NCBI GenBank assembly: GCA_028583605.1
Contig: CM053331.1
Span: 15,174,857 to 15,238,856, forward strand
Length of the DNA: 64,000 bases
Reading direction: 5' to 3'
Source: Dastarcus helophoroides
Taxonomy: Eukaryota; Arthropoda; Insecta; Coleoptera; Bothrideridae
Shown one piece after another: positions 11,456 to 21,353 of this stretch. The notes under the pieces are model-generated. The model saw nothing but the letters and a program-made list of their open reading frames with translations, had not been told where the DNA came from and searched no databases. The translations under genes and the position numbers were made by a program. Position 1 is the stretch's first letter, and each line of letters opens with the position of its first letter.

Positions 11456-13860
11456 ACAATCAAGGCAATTTGTTAATTGTAGAACTATTGCAATTTTCCG
11501 AAGTTAGAAAAAATGAAAAGGATAACTTTTTCCTTAAGGAAGATATCGGACCTCCGCGTAGTGGTGGGATACACCGTATGTACCATTGTGCCTAAAATAC
11601 GTAGTATGCCACATGTCACAGTCATATTATATCATTAATTTTAACCACGTATCTGAAGGCTTGGTATAGACAGAATACCGACAAAAACCTCCCTCTAACA
11701 GAAGATTCCTCTTTCGAAACGGGCTCTTTTAACAAATATTGATTACGACTTAATAGGTACCTTATCACCTTGAGCAGCAATTGATAAGGCAGGGGCTAGT
11801 AAATATTACCAACTAATTAGCAACGAATGTTTACGTATTAGTTCGTCGCATAACTTTCTTATTACCTTGTACTTGAAATTAATATGAAAATGATTACTTC
11901 TGTTTTATATTTTGTATTATGTAGAGGATCCATTTTAGAGTAAAACTTATAGGTACTTCAGACGAAAAATCGAGTATGGACAATTTACTTTGTTTTATTT
12001 CAGAGAAAAAAAAACGCGATAACCGTCTTTTTAATTTACGGATCTAGAACTTTTTGGAAGACGAAGAAAATTAAGATAAATCCCAGAATTTAAGTCGTTA
12101 TTCTGGATTGTTTGTATTGCGTTTAATGGGTTTCCAAGGAAAGGAATCATTTTTTTTACAATTCCTCGTGTTGTCTTACATAGGCACTATTAAATTATAA
12201 AGACAAAAATAACAATAAAGGCCTGTAATTTTTACAATTTTAGTTTTTAACGAACATGAATGAATTTTAAAAAACAACTAACAATTAGTCAACAATATAA
12301 TGTTTCAATGTTTTGAACGCATAGTAAAAGTAAAACACTAATAGCTGATTAAAGATTATATGCAGTTATAACTGCTGCATCAGCATTTCTCTCTTAGTGC
12401 AATAATGAGCAATTGCTTATCGAATAGATAGATATAAATATCATTCACTTTTTTAAGGCGGTTCTCTAACACCTACGATTGGTTGGTAGCCATATATTAC
12501 ACATCTCATTTCTTAATTACCACCCATTAAACGTCTAATTCTATTGATACTTTCTCTGTAATACCTTAATTAACATTTGCTCCCATATTAAGATGATCCT
12601 TAATGCTCGTATATAAGGTTCTCAAGTAGGCGTTTTATTTGATTCCTGGACAATCTGATTTAAATCCTCAAGTCACATACAAATTTAGAAAGGAATAGAA
12701 ATACCATATCCGCCCACATCTGATTTGTATCATAATTACATATCTATATCCATTAATGCTTAATAAAAAATCATTCGACACCCACCTGGACAAATCTATT
12801 AAAATTGTAAAGCGCTGCATGTTCACGCTAATGGTTCTTTGTTTGTATTCTAATTTAAAGGTTTATTAAATAATTAATAAATGTGTATCAATATTTTGAC
12901 ATGCAAAATAGATGGAGTAATTATAAGACGTTTATTTTAAATATTCCTAGAGAGAAATGAAACACAAAGTTGGGAGATAAATCTTAATAATATAGTCCAT
13001 TTCAGATAAATTTGCGTCAAAGTGGGCACTGAAATTCTGATTTTGTAGTGACAACATCAGGTACTAGTAATATTTAGTAAAGATGGTAATGTGGCAGCGC
13101 TGTGAGAGCTCCTGTGATCCTAAAATCATAACCTATCATTAGATATTTTAATTTGTTGTCGTTGTTTTAAAAGTGATTCTTTCATATTTTATTTCGATTT
13201 TTGCTGAAAATTATTAAATTGTTCATAATACTAATAAAAAATGTGCCGTGACATTTAGTTCGATTATTTCTATCAAACAAGTTCTGAAATGCAGGCAATA
13301 CATTAGTCATCAAATTATTTTACGCGTAAATACAGCTTTAGTTTCGGTGATTTTTTTTAATGACTTATCTAAAGGTTAACTTTAATACTCCACAGCGTAC
13401 TGTTATACACATTTACCTGAAATGGACTATAAATACAGTTGTGTTTATAAAAAGGTCCTCTTTGGAAATTGTCAAAATTTAATAACGTTTATCAGATAAT
13501 AGTATATTCTACAACAAGTTATGGTATGGCGCATATTTCACACAAGCGAAAAAATTGTAGCCCGAGCCGCAGGTGATGGTTTCGTGAGTGTGGAATATGC
13601 CATTTCAAACGTCTGTAAAATATCCTAATGGAAATGTTCATGGAAACCTCAAGGCTTTAGAGAACCTATAGTTAGGGCCATAAATTTCCACTCCAGTCAT
13701 ATGTGCTGTCTTTGATACATATTTAAACCAGATGGATAATTTGTATTTCTCTTCAGGTACTGATTTAGCGTCAGTGTGTCTATTTAATCCTCTTCAAAGG
13801 AATGATCAAATTCATATCTGGGTTGCATATAATCAACCGATCTTGCTAAATTCACATCTT
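11456..13860. other. Unassigned AT-rich DNA
   Basis: No gene, RNA or mobile element is recognised. Composition is AT-rich and non-repetitive by eye, with no open frame of note. It may be host intergenic or intronic sequence. Confidence 0.4.
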
Positions 13861-13869
13861 CACTAAAAG

Positions 13870-14560
13870 GTGAAGAGGAGTTAGATTTAGCATTACCTTA
13901 ATTGATGCTGTTGGGCAGGTGTTTATTACACTTGTTATGCCCAGACATGCGTACCTTTGAACTATGTTCAGTTGGTTTTGTGGTTTCTTTTTCGTTATTT
14001 TGAACGCTGTCGTGGCTCGCTTGATTTTTCAGGTCAAATGAGGATTCCAAGTGAGCTCTTGGTCTAGCACTATTTCTAGATATTTAGTCTCACTTAAGAA
14101 GTTAAGTTTAACTCCATTCATAGTGGAAACTGTTAGATTTAGCTTCCTTTTCTTCGTGAAAGAAATTATTATTTTGTTTTATTTGGGTTTATAATCAACT
14201 TTTGTTTTGAACACCAGTTGTTAATGGTCTTCAGGGCTTTCTGCATTAAATCCAACGTTTTTCTCCCTGATAATAACAGTCTTCGTATCTTATTGCTTCA
14301 AAGCCCGAGTAATGCAGTATATTTAGGAGGTCATTAACCACGATGGACCACAGCAGTGGAGATAAAACACCTCCTTGGGGACAACCCCTTGCTGCGCTCA
14401 CTGTGACTGAATCACTGCCTAAGTTTGTTTTGATTCTCCTATCATCTAACATGGAGACGATCCAGTCGATGACAGGTTTCTCAAAACCTTTTTTGATAGC
14501 TGCTGCCTTTATGGATTCTTATAGGGGGAAAAGTAAAAATTTTCAGTGTAATATTAACGT
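13870..14560 (-). pseudogene. Non-LTR reverse transcriptase remnant (second family, R1/I-like)
   Basis: The longest open piece (14246-14452, minus) contains ARGCPQGGVLSPLLWS, the RT block 4 turn characteristic of R1/I-type and related non-LTR elements. FEAIRYEDC corresponds to the degraded YADD catalytic box. After a frameshift the reading continues near 14220 (KALKTINNW) and 14110-14180 (KKRKLNLTVSTMNGVKL, then KYLEIVLDQELTWNPHL), the thumb region, and ends near 13880-13960 with SVINTCPTASIKVMLNLTPL. Part of the thumb appears deleted. This family differs from the LINE at 143-4915 and 21354-24056. The catalytic box is mutated and the copy is truncated at both ends. Confidence 0.78.
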
Positions 14561-14569
14561 ATCAGGGTA

Positions 14570-16290
14570 ACAATCAAAAGTTTGAGGTAAACCAAAGTTT
14601 AAATGTTGAGGTAAAGATCAAAAATCAAGCAAAAAACTTTTTCAGATCAAATCTCAAAACTTTTATTTGAAATTTAAAGGCTAAGCTCATTCATTTAAAA
14701 AAAAAATGGAAAGATTTTAAACGTTCTGTTTGTTATCGCAGGTGTGTGTGGTAGTGTGGTAGAGCGAGTTAATTTTTATAATCATTTTACTACGTTTATT
14801 TAATTGGAATATAGAGGATATGGATATTTTAAATCTTTTAGTGCAATTAAAATAAGTGACATAAATTTCTAATCCAATTTTAAGAAACATTTAATAAAAA
14901 TCTATATAACAACAACTTCGTAAAAATATAATCTAATAAAATGGAATTATGTCAGAATTTATTAAATTAAATAGGATTAACGTGAATCTATAATGAAAAG
15001 AACAGAACTTTTTGTTTATTTTTAGCATAAGAATATGGGAACCTGCATCTGAACCGCCTTGTGGAGCAGCATTGTCAGGATATATCAGACTTATGCAAAA
15101 ATTCAATAGTTTATAAGAAGCAGAACTCTTTAATTGGGTCTGAAAGTGTTTCATAAAAACACAACCGCAAGGAAAAAATTAAAACTACATTATTCATTAG
15201 AATTATAAAAATTGAATAAATGAGATATGCTAATTTTAAGTGATTATTGATGTTTCCCAGGGCAAAAATATGTTTGAAAAATATAAAAAGCAGTCCATAT
15301 TTCGTCAGCTGTACATCCATTGCTGATAATAATTTCGACAATTTGAAGAAACATTCAAAGTAATATAAATATTTTAAGCACTGATTTACATTGTGTCTGG
15401 TCTATTTATCTTTGGATATGTTGTCCTTATAGCTTATATTTCGTGGTTAGTGCTGTTTCAAATTCTTGATATGTCTGTTTTTCCAATATTATTATTTTTA
15501 AAATTATTTATAAATTGCTGAAATAATTTTTGTAATTTTAATTCAGGTGGAAAAACACAAAAACAGCTATGAAAAAATGTATATCTCAACGAGACAGTAT
15601 TTGAAAGAGGTAATAATAAGGCTTTCAAATATTACCTAGAGAGTAATACCCCGAGACTTACGGTACCTATACTTACGCTAACTCGGACTTACGCGGTTCC
15701 TAATGATACTTTTCCGCTCATATAGACCAGACGCTGAAGGATGTAATAAAAGAAACTAATTATATCATTGAATTTGGATTTCTAATGTATATCTGACTGA
15801 ACTCTTCGAAAAGAAAATACTTAAAAGGGATTTAATGGAAAATTGCAAATATACAAAACATATAGTTTAAGGTATGAAAATTCCAAGTGGCAGAAATTGC
15901 TGACAAGAGTTTAGATGGTGACTGCAAATCAAAAACGGTTACAAGCCCAATAGAAGGACTTATTTTATTGAAAACAAAAACATTCTGGAAAATATACAAA
16001 AGCCCCTACCAATGATTGCGTTACGAAGCAAGGAATAAAAAAAATATTAGCGGGTAATGAAACAACTCTGTGAGAAAAGAAAAGAATCACTGTCTCCTCA
16101 GACAAGATAAATTTTATAAAATTGTCCAAGTTTTTAGGCAAGTTGGATTTATGTAATAATGTAATTCATTCATTTATAATATGTGTAATGAATAGCAATT
16201 TTCATAAAATATTTATATACGTATACAATCCTGTTTAGCTTAGCTCCTGATCCGAGTTAGGCAAAATTTATATGCGTTTATATGGGAAAA
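14570..16290. other. Unassigned AT-rich DNA
   Basis: No feature is recognised. It has short open frames only, at 14933-15154 and 15111-15341 on the minus strand, with no protein signature. It ends at the left boundary of the nested foldback element. Confidence 0.4.
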
Positions 16291-17878
16291 TACAGGCTGG
16301 ACCATAAGTAATTTTACACAGAGAAAAAGCGGTTTTTCCATGTAAAAATAATGTATCGTAATTTAGGTAAATTTACCTTTTACCGAAAGTTAATATTAAA
16401 CGAGATACAGCATGCCAAAACTGAAAAAAAAACCTATTTTTTTATATAACTATTGAATAAATTGACACAAAGGGGTTTCTTAAGTCGACAAATTCTAATT
16501 TGCTAACATATTAACAATAGCTAATAGGGGGCGCTACCTGCACTATCCTGCATGACTTCAAATCATCATAACATTTTTGTGTACCCACGTATATTTATTT
16601 TAAATAAGTAGTTTTATTTCCTCATATTATTTACCTAAAAGGGCATACATTCTGAAAGTTCATACGCCAACCGTTGCCAAGATATTTGCCTTTAAAGTTT
16701 GATGTGCCTTCGTTTTAAATTACTCAAGATGTTAAATTTTGGAATTAGGCTTGTAAAAATATAATAATAACACAGCTTTCAAAGTCACCTATATCAAATA
16801 TACTTTGCCGATAATGTTATTCCCTCGATTTTTAAAATCTCAATCAAGAAAATGCAAACAAAATTAAAATATATTGTATAGGGTGAGTCATTATACGGTG
16901 TAGCTCTGTAGCTCCTACAGATTCTTCGCTAATATTTTTGTTACGAAAGTACATTAGCATAAGGTGCACTTTCTAAAATTATTTTGTAATATAGACAATG
17001 AACATATAAAGAGTGGTGCACTAAAATTGCTTTTTTTTGAATAAAACACCCTACATATTTTTACATATTTGATCTGTCCACAAAATTCTGATTAAAATAT
17101 TGTAAACAATAAAGGCCTGCGGTTAACAGCTTTTGACATATTTGACAAAATTTGACAAATTTAAGCCCCAATTACAAACTTGCTTGAAAGGTGGAAAACA
17201 CCCAAATAATTTCATTTTTTAGCGCAGATTATTTCAAAATAACTTTTTTTTAGAAAATGATGTAATTTTATTTAAATAACATTTGAAGTTATACGGGGAG
17301 GTTAGCAAAGGCAAAATGACATTTTTCTCAAAAAATTCAAATGACACACCCTTTATAATAATTTCTATTTTTATTATTCAAGGCTTTGCTTCAATACAAA
17401 TATCTGTGTGGCTAATTCTTATAGTTCGGGAAATATTTAATTTTAAATTAAAAAATTTAAAATTTTCTTATTTATTTTAGTAAAATGCGTTTTCTCTAAA
17501 TTTTTTTGGACCTAAACGTCTTTAAAATACATTAATTTATTGCATCGTTTTAATTTTAATTATATAAATTACATATTTTCAAAAACATGTTGGTTTGGAT
17601 GCTGCTTATTATCTACACATAAATTCTATGCATCCGTGTTCTATGTTCTCTGCACAGTTTACATTATTTAAAAAAATATGGGCAAATCTAGTTTATGGTA
17701 CAACATTCGTTCATTCTAGTCAATTTTAAATTTGTTTTGGGGAAGAAAATTTACGAAACAAACTTATTTTCCACAACGACAATAAAAAGAAAATTAATAA
17801 ATATATTTTGGGGAGCCTATTTTCAAAAAGAAAGTAGATTAAAGAAAGCTACGCTTTGGCCTAATCAAGCTAAAGTGA

Positions 17879-18344
17879 TGTTTTGAAACTAGATGAAAGT
17901 AAAGTCACGAGGACGTTTGTATCTATGGATGTTGCGATGCAACCCGTGATACAAGCTTTGCCTCATCTACGTGAACTTTGCAATTGCAGTCTAATTTTCT
18001 TTAGATTCTAATGAAATTGGATTTCAATTGCATCGTAATAAACTTGTATATATTCATATATACAAGGCTTATTATCTCAGCAGAGAGTAATGCTTCAATT
18101 AGCATGTAGCGAAAATGTTTGCGTAATAAACAGTTAAAAGACACTTACAAGTCACCCAATGGAGGTTTGCTCTCTTGGATACTTATACGACTGACTAACG
18201 GCTTTAAATTGGAAGTGTATACAACCACCGTACCATGCTGACGAGGCCAAGGAAGGCCGAAACTAGTCTATGGTTGCGGTTGTACATATTTTCAATTTTA
18301 GCACGTTTAACTGTTTAATTACAGAACATTTAATTGGTCATTTG
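17879..18344 (+). mobile_element. Retrozyme-like 466-bp unit with hammerhead ribozyme and 14-bp target duplication
   Basis: The unit is flanked by an exact 14-bp direct repeat, TCAAGCTAAAGTGA, at 17865-17878 and 18345-18358. This is the mark of a retroposed insertion. It has no open frame of note. It carries a complete type I hammerhead ribozyme at 18213-18291, about 55 bp from its right edge. It also has a perfect 10-bp hairpin with a 4-base loop (CTTGTATATA...TATATACAAG, 18044-18067) and a small hairpin GTTGC-GAT-GCAAC at 17931-17943. Its left edge starts TGTTTTGAAACTAG, repeating the GAAACTAG of the ribozyme 3' part, possibly a trace of a truncated upstream ribozyme copy. Non-coding units with hammerheads that spread as circular RNA (retrozymes) and Penelope-like elements are the closest known types. 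I do not recognise this family. Confidence 0.68.
18213..18291 (+). ncRNA. Type I hammerhead self-cleaving ribozyme
   Basis: All conserved core positions are present. CTGACGA (18238-18244) fits CUGANGA. Stem II is GGCC-AAGGAA-GGCC (18245-18258). GAAA follows at 18259-18262. Stem III is the minimal self-complementary ACTAGT (18262-18267), followed by C17 at 18268, so cleavage is predicted between 18268 and 18269 after GUC. Stem I has an inner helix ACCATG/TATGGT (18232-18237 with 18269-18274), an internal loop ACCGT/TGC, and an outer helix TACAACC/GGTTGTA (18220-18226 with 18278-18284) that continues with mostly paired bases to about 18213/18291. The internal loop and the six-base loop II are where type I hammerheads form their tertiary contacts. 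The tiny stem III suggests activity as a dimer, as described for Penelope-like and retrozyme hammerheads. Confidence 0.85.
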
Positions 18345-18613
18345 TCAAGCTAAAGTGAAATAATAACGGTTGTATATTTTGCCTTGGATTGGTAAAATTG
18401 CAAAGGCGAGGGAAGACATGTCGAATTTCTGGTTTTGTAAACTTTTTTTGGAAACTGTGCGCTAAAAAGTTTATTTATTAGTGTTTTTCATTACCTTTAA
18501 GAAATGTTTCAAACAGTTTTCATCGAGGATGCATTTTAAACATGAAAATATCAACATTTTTTACTTTTCAAATTTAAATTTAAATAACTCTTAAATTATA
18601 AAAGCTAGACCTA

Positions 18614-19907
18614 TACGAGGTGTGTTAAAAAAGTAAGGTGACTTTTTTATGAAAAAATATTTATTTATTCAACATTTATACTGTCCCCTTCAAAGTAATC
18701 TTCCTCAGATACAATGCACTTGTGCTAACTCTTTTTTTTTTTCAATTTTCAAAGTACTTCTCACAAGCACTTTTTGCTGTAGCCTTGAGCTCCTCTAGCG
18801 ATGCAGCTTTTATTTTAACAATCGTTGCAAATCTTCGTCCTATCATAGGTCTTTTAAGTTTTGGGAAAATAAAAAAGTCGCGCAGGCCAAATCCGGTAAA
18901 TATGGTGGCTGAGGCGTGATTGTCGTGTTGTTTTTGGCCAAAAAACCTCTCACAAGCAACGGTAAATAAGCAGATGCATTATCGTGATGCAAAAGCCATG
19001 AATTATTTGTCCACAATTCCGGACATTATTTTCGTATTGCTTTTTGTAAACGGCGCATTACTTCAAAGCAATATTCCTTATTAACCGTACGACCTTGAGG
19101 TAAAAACTTCTGATCCACTATGCCATGGTAATCGAAAAAAAAAAAAAAAAACAGTGAGCAAAACTTTGACATTTGGCGTGCTTTTTTCGATCTTGGCTCT
19201 CCTGGGTGCTTCCATTGGGACGATTGGGCTTTGGTTTTGATGTCATAACCATATACCTATGATTCGTCACCAGTTATGACCCTTTTGGGCAAATCAAGAT
19301 CATCACTGACGTAATTAAAGAGCTCCTGAGCGATGCTCATGCGACGGTTCGTCTGATCAAAATTCAGAAGTTTCGGAACAAACTTCGCTGACACACGTCT
19401 CATGCCCATAACATCCAAAAAAATTGCATTACACGAGCCGACTGATATGCCAACATCCTTGACAACTTCTCTTAAGGTAATTCGACGATTTTCAGAAACA
19501 ATTTTCTTCACAGCTTCGACGATATCTTCTGTTGTTGATGTGCTAGGGCGTTCAGAGCGAGATTTGTCGTCGACTTCTTCTCGGCCATCCTAAAAGAGTC
19601 TGCATCACTTGTAAACATTTTTTTTACTTAGAGCACACTCACCGTACGCCACTGTCAACATTTTAAGTGTTTTAAAGCACTTGACTTCATTTTTCACACA
19701 AAATTTGATGCAAATTCCTTGCTCAATTATTTATAATAGTAGAAAATTGCCGAGCACATCGCCGAGCAAAATACATCTAACCTTTTTATCTGTCAAAAAC
19801 AACCTAAGTATGCTATGTACCTAAAACTGTGAACGAAAAATCAATAATCGAATATACGTTGCCTTCGAAACTTGAAAAGTCACATTACTTTTTAAAGCCA
19901 CCTCGTA
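18614..19907 (-). mobile_element. Mariner element, 1294 bp
   Basis: The terminal inverted repeats are TACGAGGTG...GTGAC at 18614-18642 and the inverted, slightly diverged form at 19879-19907. They are flanked by TA on both sides (18612-18613 and 19908-19909), the expected mariner target duplication. The length is typical of mariner. It encodes one transposase on the minus strand (18665-19618). It lies inside the foldback at 16879-20420, so it is younger than that element's insertion. Confidence 0.88.
18665..19618 (-). pseudogene. Mariner transposase pseudogene
   Basis: This is a DD34D transposase that would bind the terminal repeats and cut and paste the element. The best-preserved part (19257-19511) reads ENRRITLREVVKDVGISVGS, the second helix-turn-helix, and continues through FVPKLLNFDQTNRRM to RVITGDES, where the Asp of ITGDES is the first catalytic residue. 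The N-terminal region starts near an ATG at 19616-19618, and the C-terminus reads DYFEGDSINVE before a stop at 18665-18667. The span allows about 317 residues, near the usual 340. The body between is broken by frameshifts, and a homopolymer of about 17 A sits on the plus strand near 19135-19151. Confidence 0.85.
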
Positions 19908-20950
19908 TACATTTAGATTAAACCAAAGCTTAGTTATTGCTTAACAAAAATGAAACATAATATACAGTTTGTGTTATTTAAATTTTTAAATGTAATTTTT
20001 CGTTTGCTAATGATCCTGTATAACAGCAAATATTATTTAAATAAAATTACATTATTTTCCAGGAAAAGGATATGCTGTAATAACTTGCACTAAAAATAAA
20101 ATCATTTGATTGTTTTCAGTATTTTAAACAAGATTACAAATAAGACCCAATCTTCATGATTTTTCTAAATTTCTCAAATATTATTAATAGCAGAAACTTT
20201 CGTTTGATATTATTTTAATTAGCATTTTGTAGGAGATTTAAATATGTAAAAATGTATAGGATGTTCTATTTAAAAAAGGCAACCGTGCACCGTGTATGTA
20301 TTCATCCTGAATGGTAAAAAATAATTTTAGAATGTGCTCCTCGTAGTAGTATTAAAGAACTTTTGCTATAAAAATAATTGTAGGAACTACAAGGCGTTTT
20401 CCTATTATCGACTCACCCTGTGTTTTCTAACATAGAAATGTGAGATATGATATGATTTCTGAATCCGTACAAGAAAATTTTATTGGTCTGGTTGGTCAAA
20501 GCAGGTATTTGGAGATAAATTCCGGTAACAGATAGCGAGATTTTTAATTGTTTACAATCCTTTTACATGACAGATCAATTTTCACATATTCATTTTTGAA
20601 AAAAATTTTGTTTTTGTATTTGTTTAAATTTAAAACATATGTGTAATAATAATGTTAGTGAAGTAATATTTAATATAAATATTTTGAAGTCAGTCTTATT
20701 CGTTTTATTTTAAAACTTACGACGGAAAGTTCACATTTAGATAATTTAAAATAAACCTACGACAAATTTTGAAAGCAAATATCTTGAGAACGGTTGCTTA
20801 AAACAACAACATTCTAAAGGTTTACAACATATAAACAAAAGTATTTATTTAAAATAAATGTACATGGAGACATAAAAAAGTTGTTATTACAATACAGGGT
20901 AATGACAAATCCACTCTTGGTCTATGTACCATTACTTATTGTCCACCCAG

Positions 20951-21353
20951 GCTTCGTGTATTTCGTCGGTCCCATCTATTGCATAACTTCGGGGTATTAC
21001 TGTGTTATAAAAAATACAACGTTTTGCATATAACAAAATCGTTGGGTAAGCCAAATGGGGATCGATTTTACAATTCGCAGTTATATTTTTGCAGAAAATC
21101 AAAAAGCACAAAGTTACTCTTGAAGCTTCTTGTATATTAAACTTATTGTAAAAATTTTTTCAAGTTGTAACGGAAGCTGTCAGTATCCCCAAGTCACCCC
21201 ACGTGTCACTAGGAGGAGGCGAAATGATGCTTACATCATGTTTTCGTCTTAGGCACGTGAATTGGTTCCTGTTATTTTTCTTTACTCATCCTGTCCTTTT
21301 CCTTATTTTTTTTTATCTTTTCTAATTTTTTCTTCTTATTATTAAAAACAAAG
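20951..21353. other. Spacer between the nest and LINE copy 2
   Basis: No gene is seen. The last 80 bases before the LINE start codon are pyrimidine-rich on the plus strand (about 21270-21340). They could be LINE 5' untranslated sequence or an unrelated flank. Confidence 0.35.

Larger units (their letters stand above)
16879..20420. mobile_element. Second foldback element inserted in the outer one
   Basis: The left end reads TAGGGTGAGTCATTATACG and the right end is the inverted form (CGACTCACCCTG, about 20409-20420). Arms of about 500 bp pair between about 16879-17440 and 19910-20420. Shared landmarks include TAGCTCCTACA, GTGCACTTTCTAAAATTATTTT with its TCTAAAATTATTTTTTACCA counterpart, and ATGTAATTTTATTTAAATAA. 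TA precedes the left end at 16877-16878 and TG follows the right end. It interrupts the outer foldback and itself contains the mariner at 18614-19907 and the hammerhead unit at 17879-18344. Confidence 0.7.
16293..20950. mobile_element. Foldback element of the CCATAAGTAAT family, outer layer of a nest
   Basis: The left end (CAGGCTGGACCATAAGTAAT) is preceded by TA at 16291-16292. The right end (20930-20950) is an inverted, mutated version ending near CCACCC. The left arm at 16293-16878 and the right arm at 20421-20950 both align with the intact copy at 51197-52561, including the GAGATACAG-type internal motif and an AGGGGGCGCTACCTGC segment. The sequence between the arms is a second element inserted into it. 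No transposase is encoded. Confidence 0.72.
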
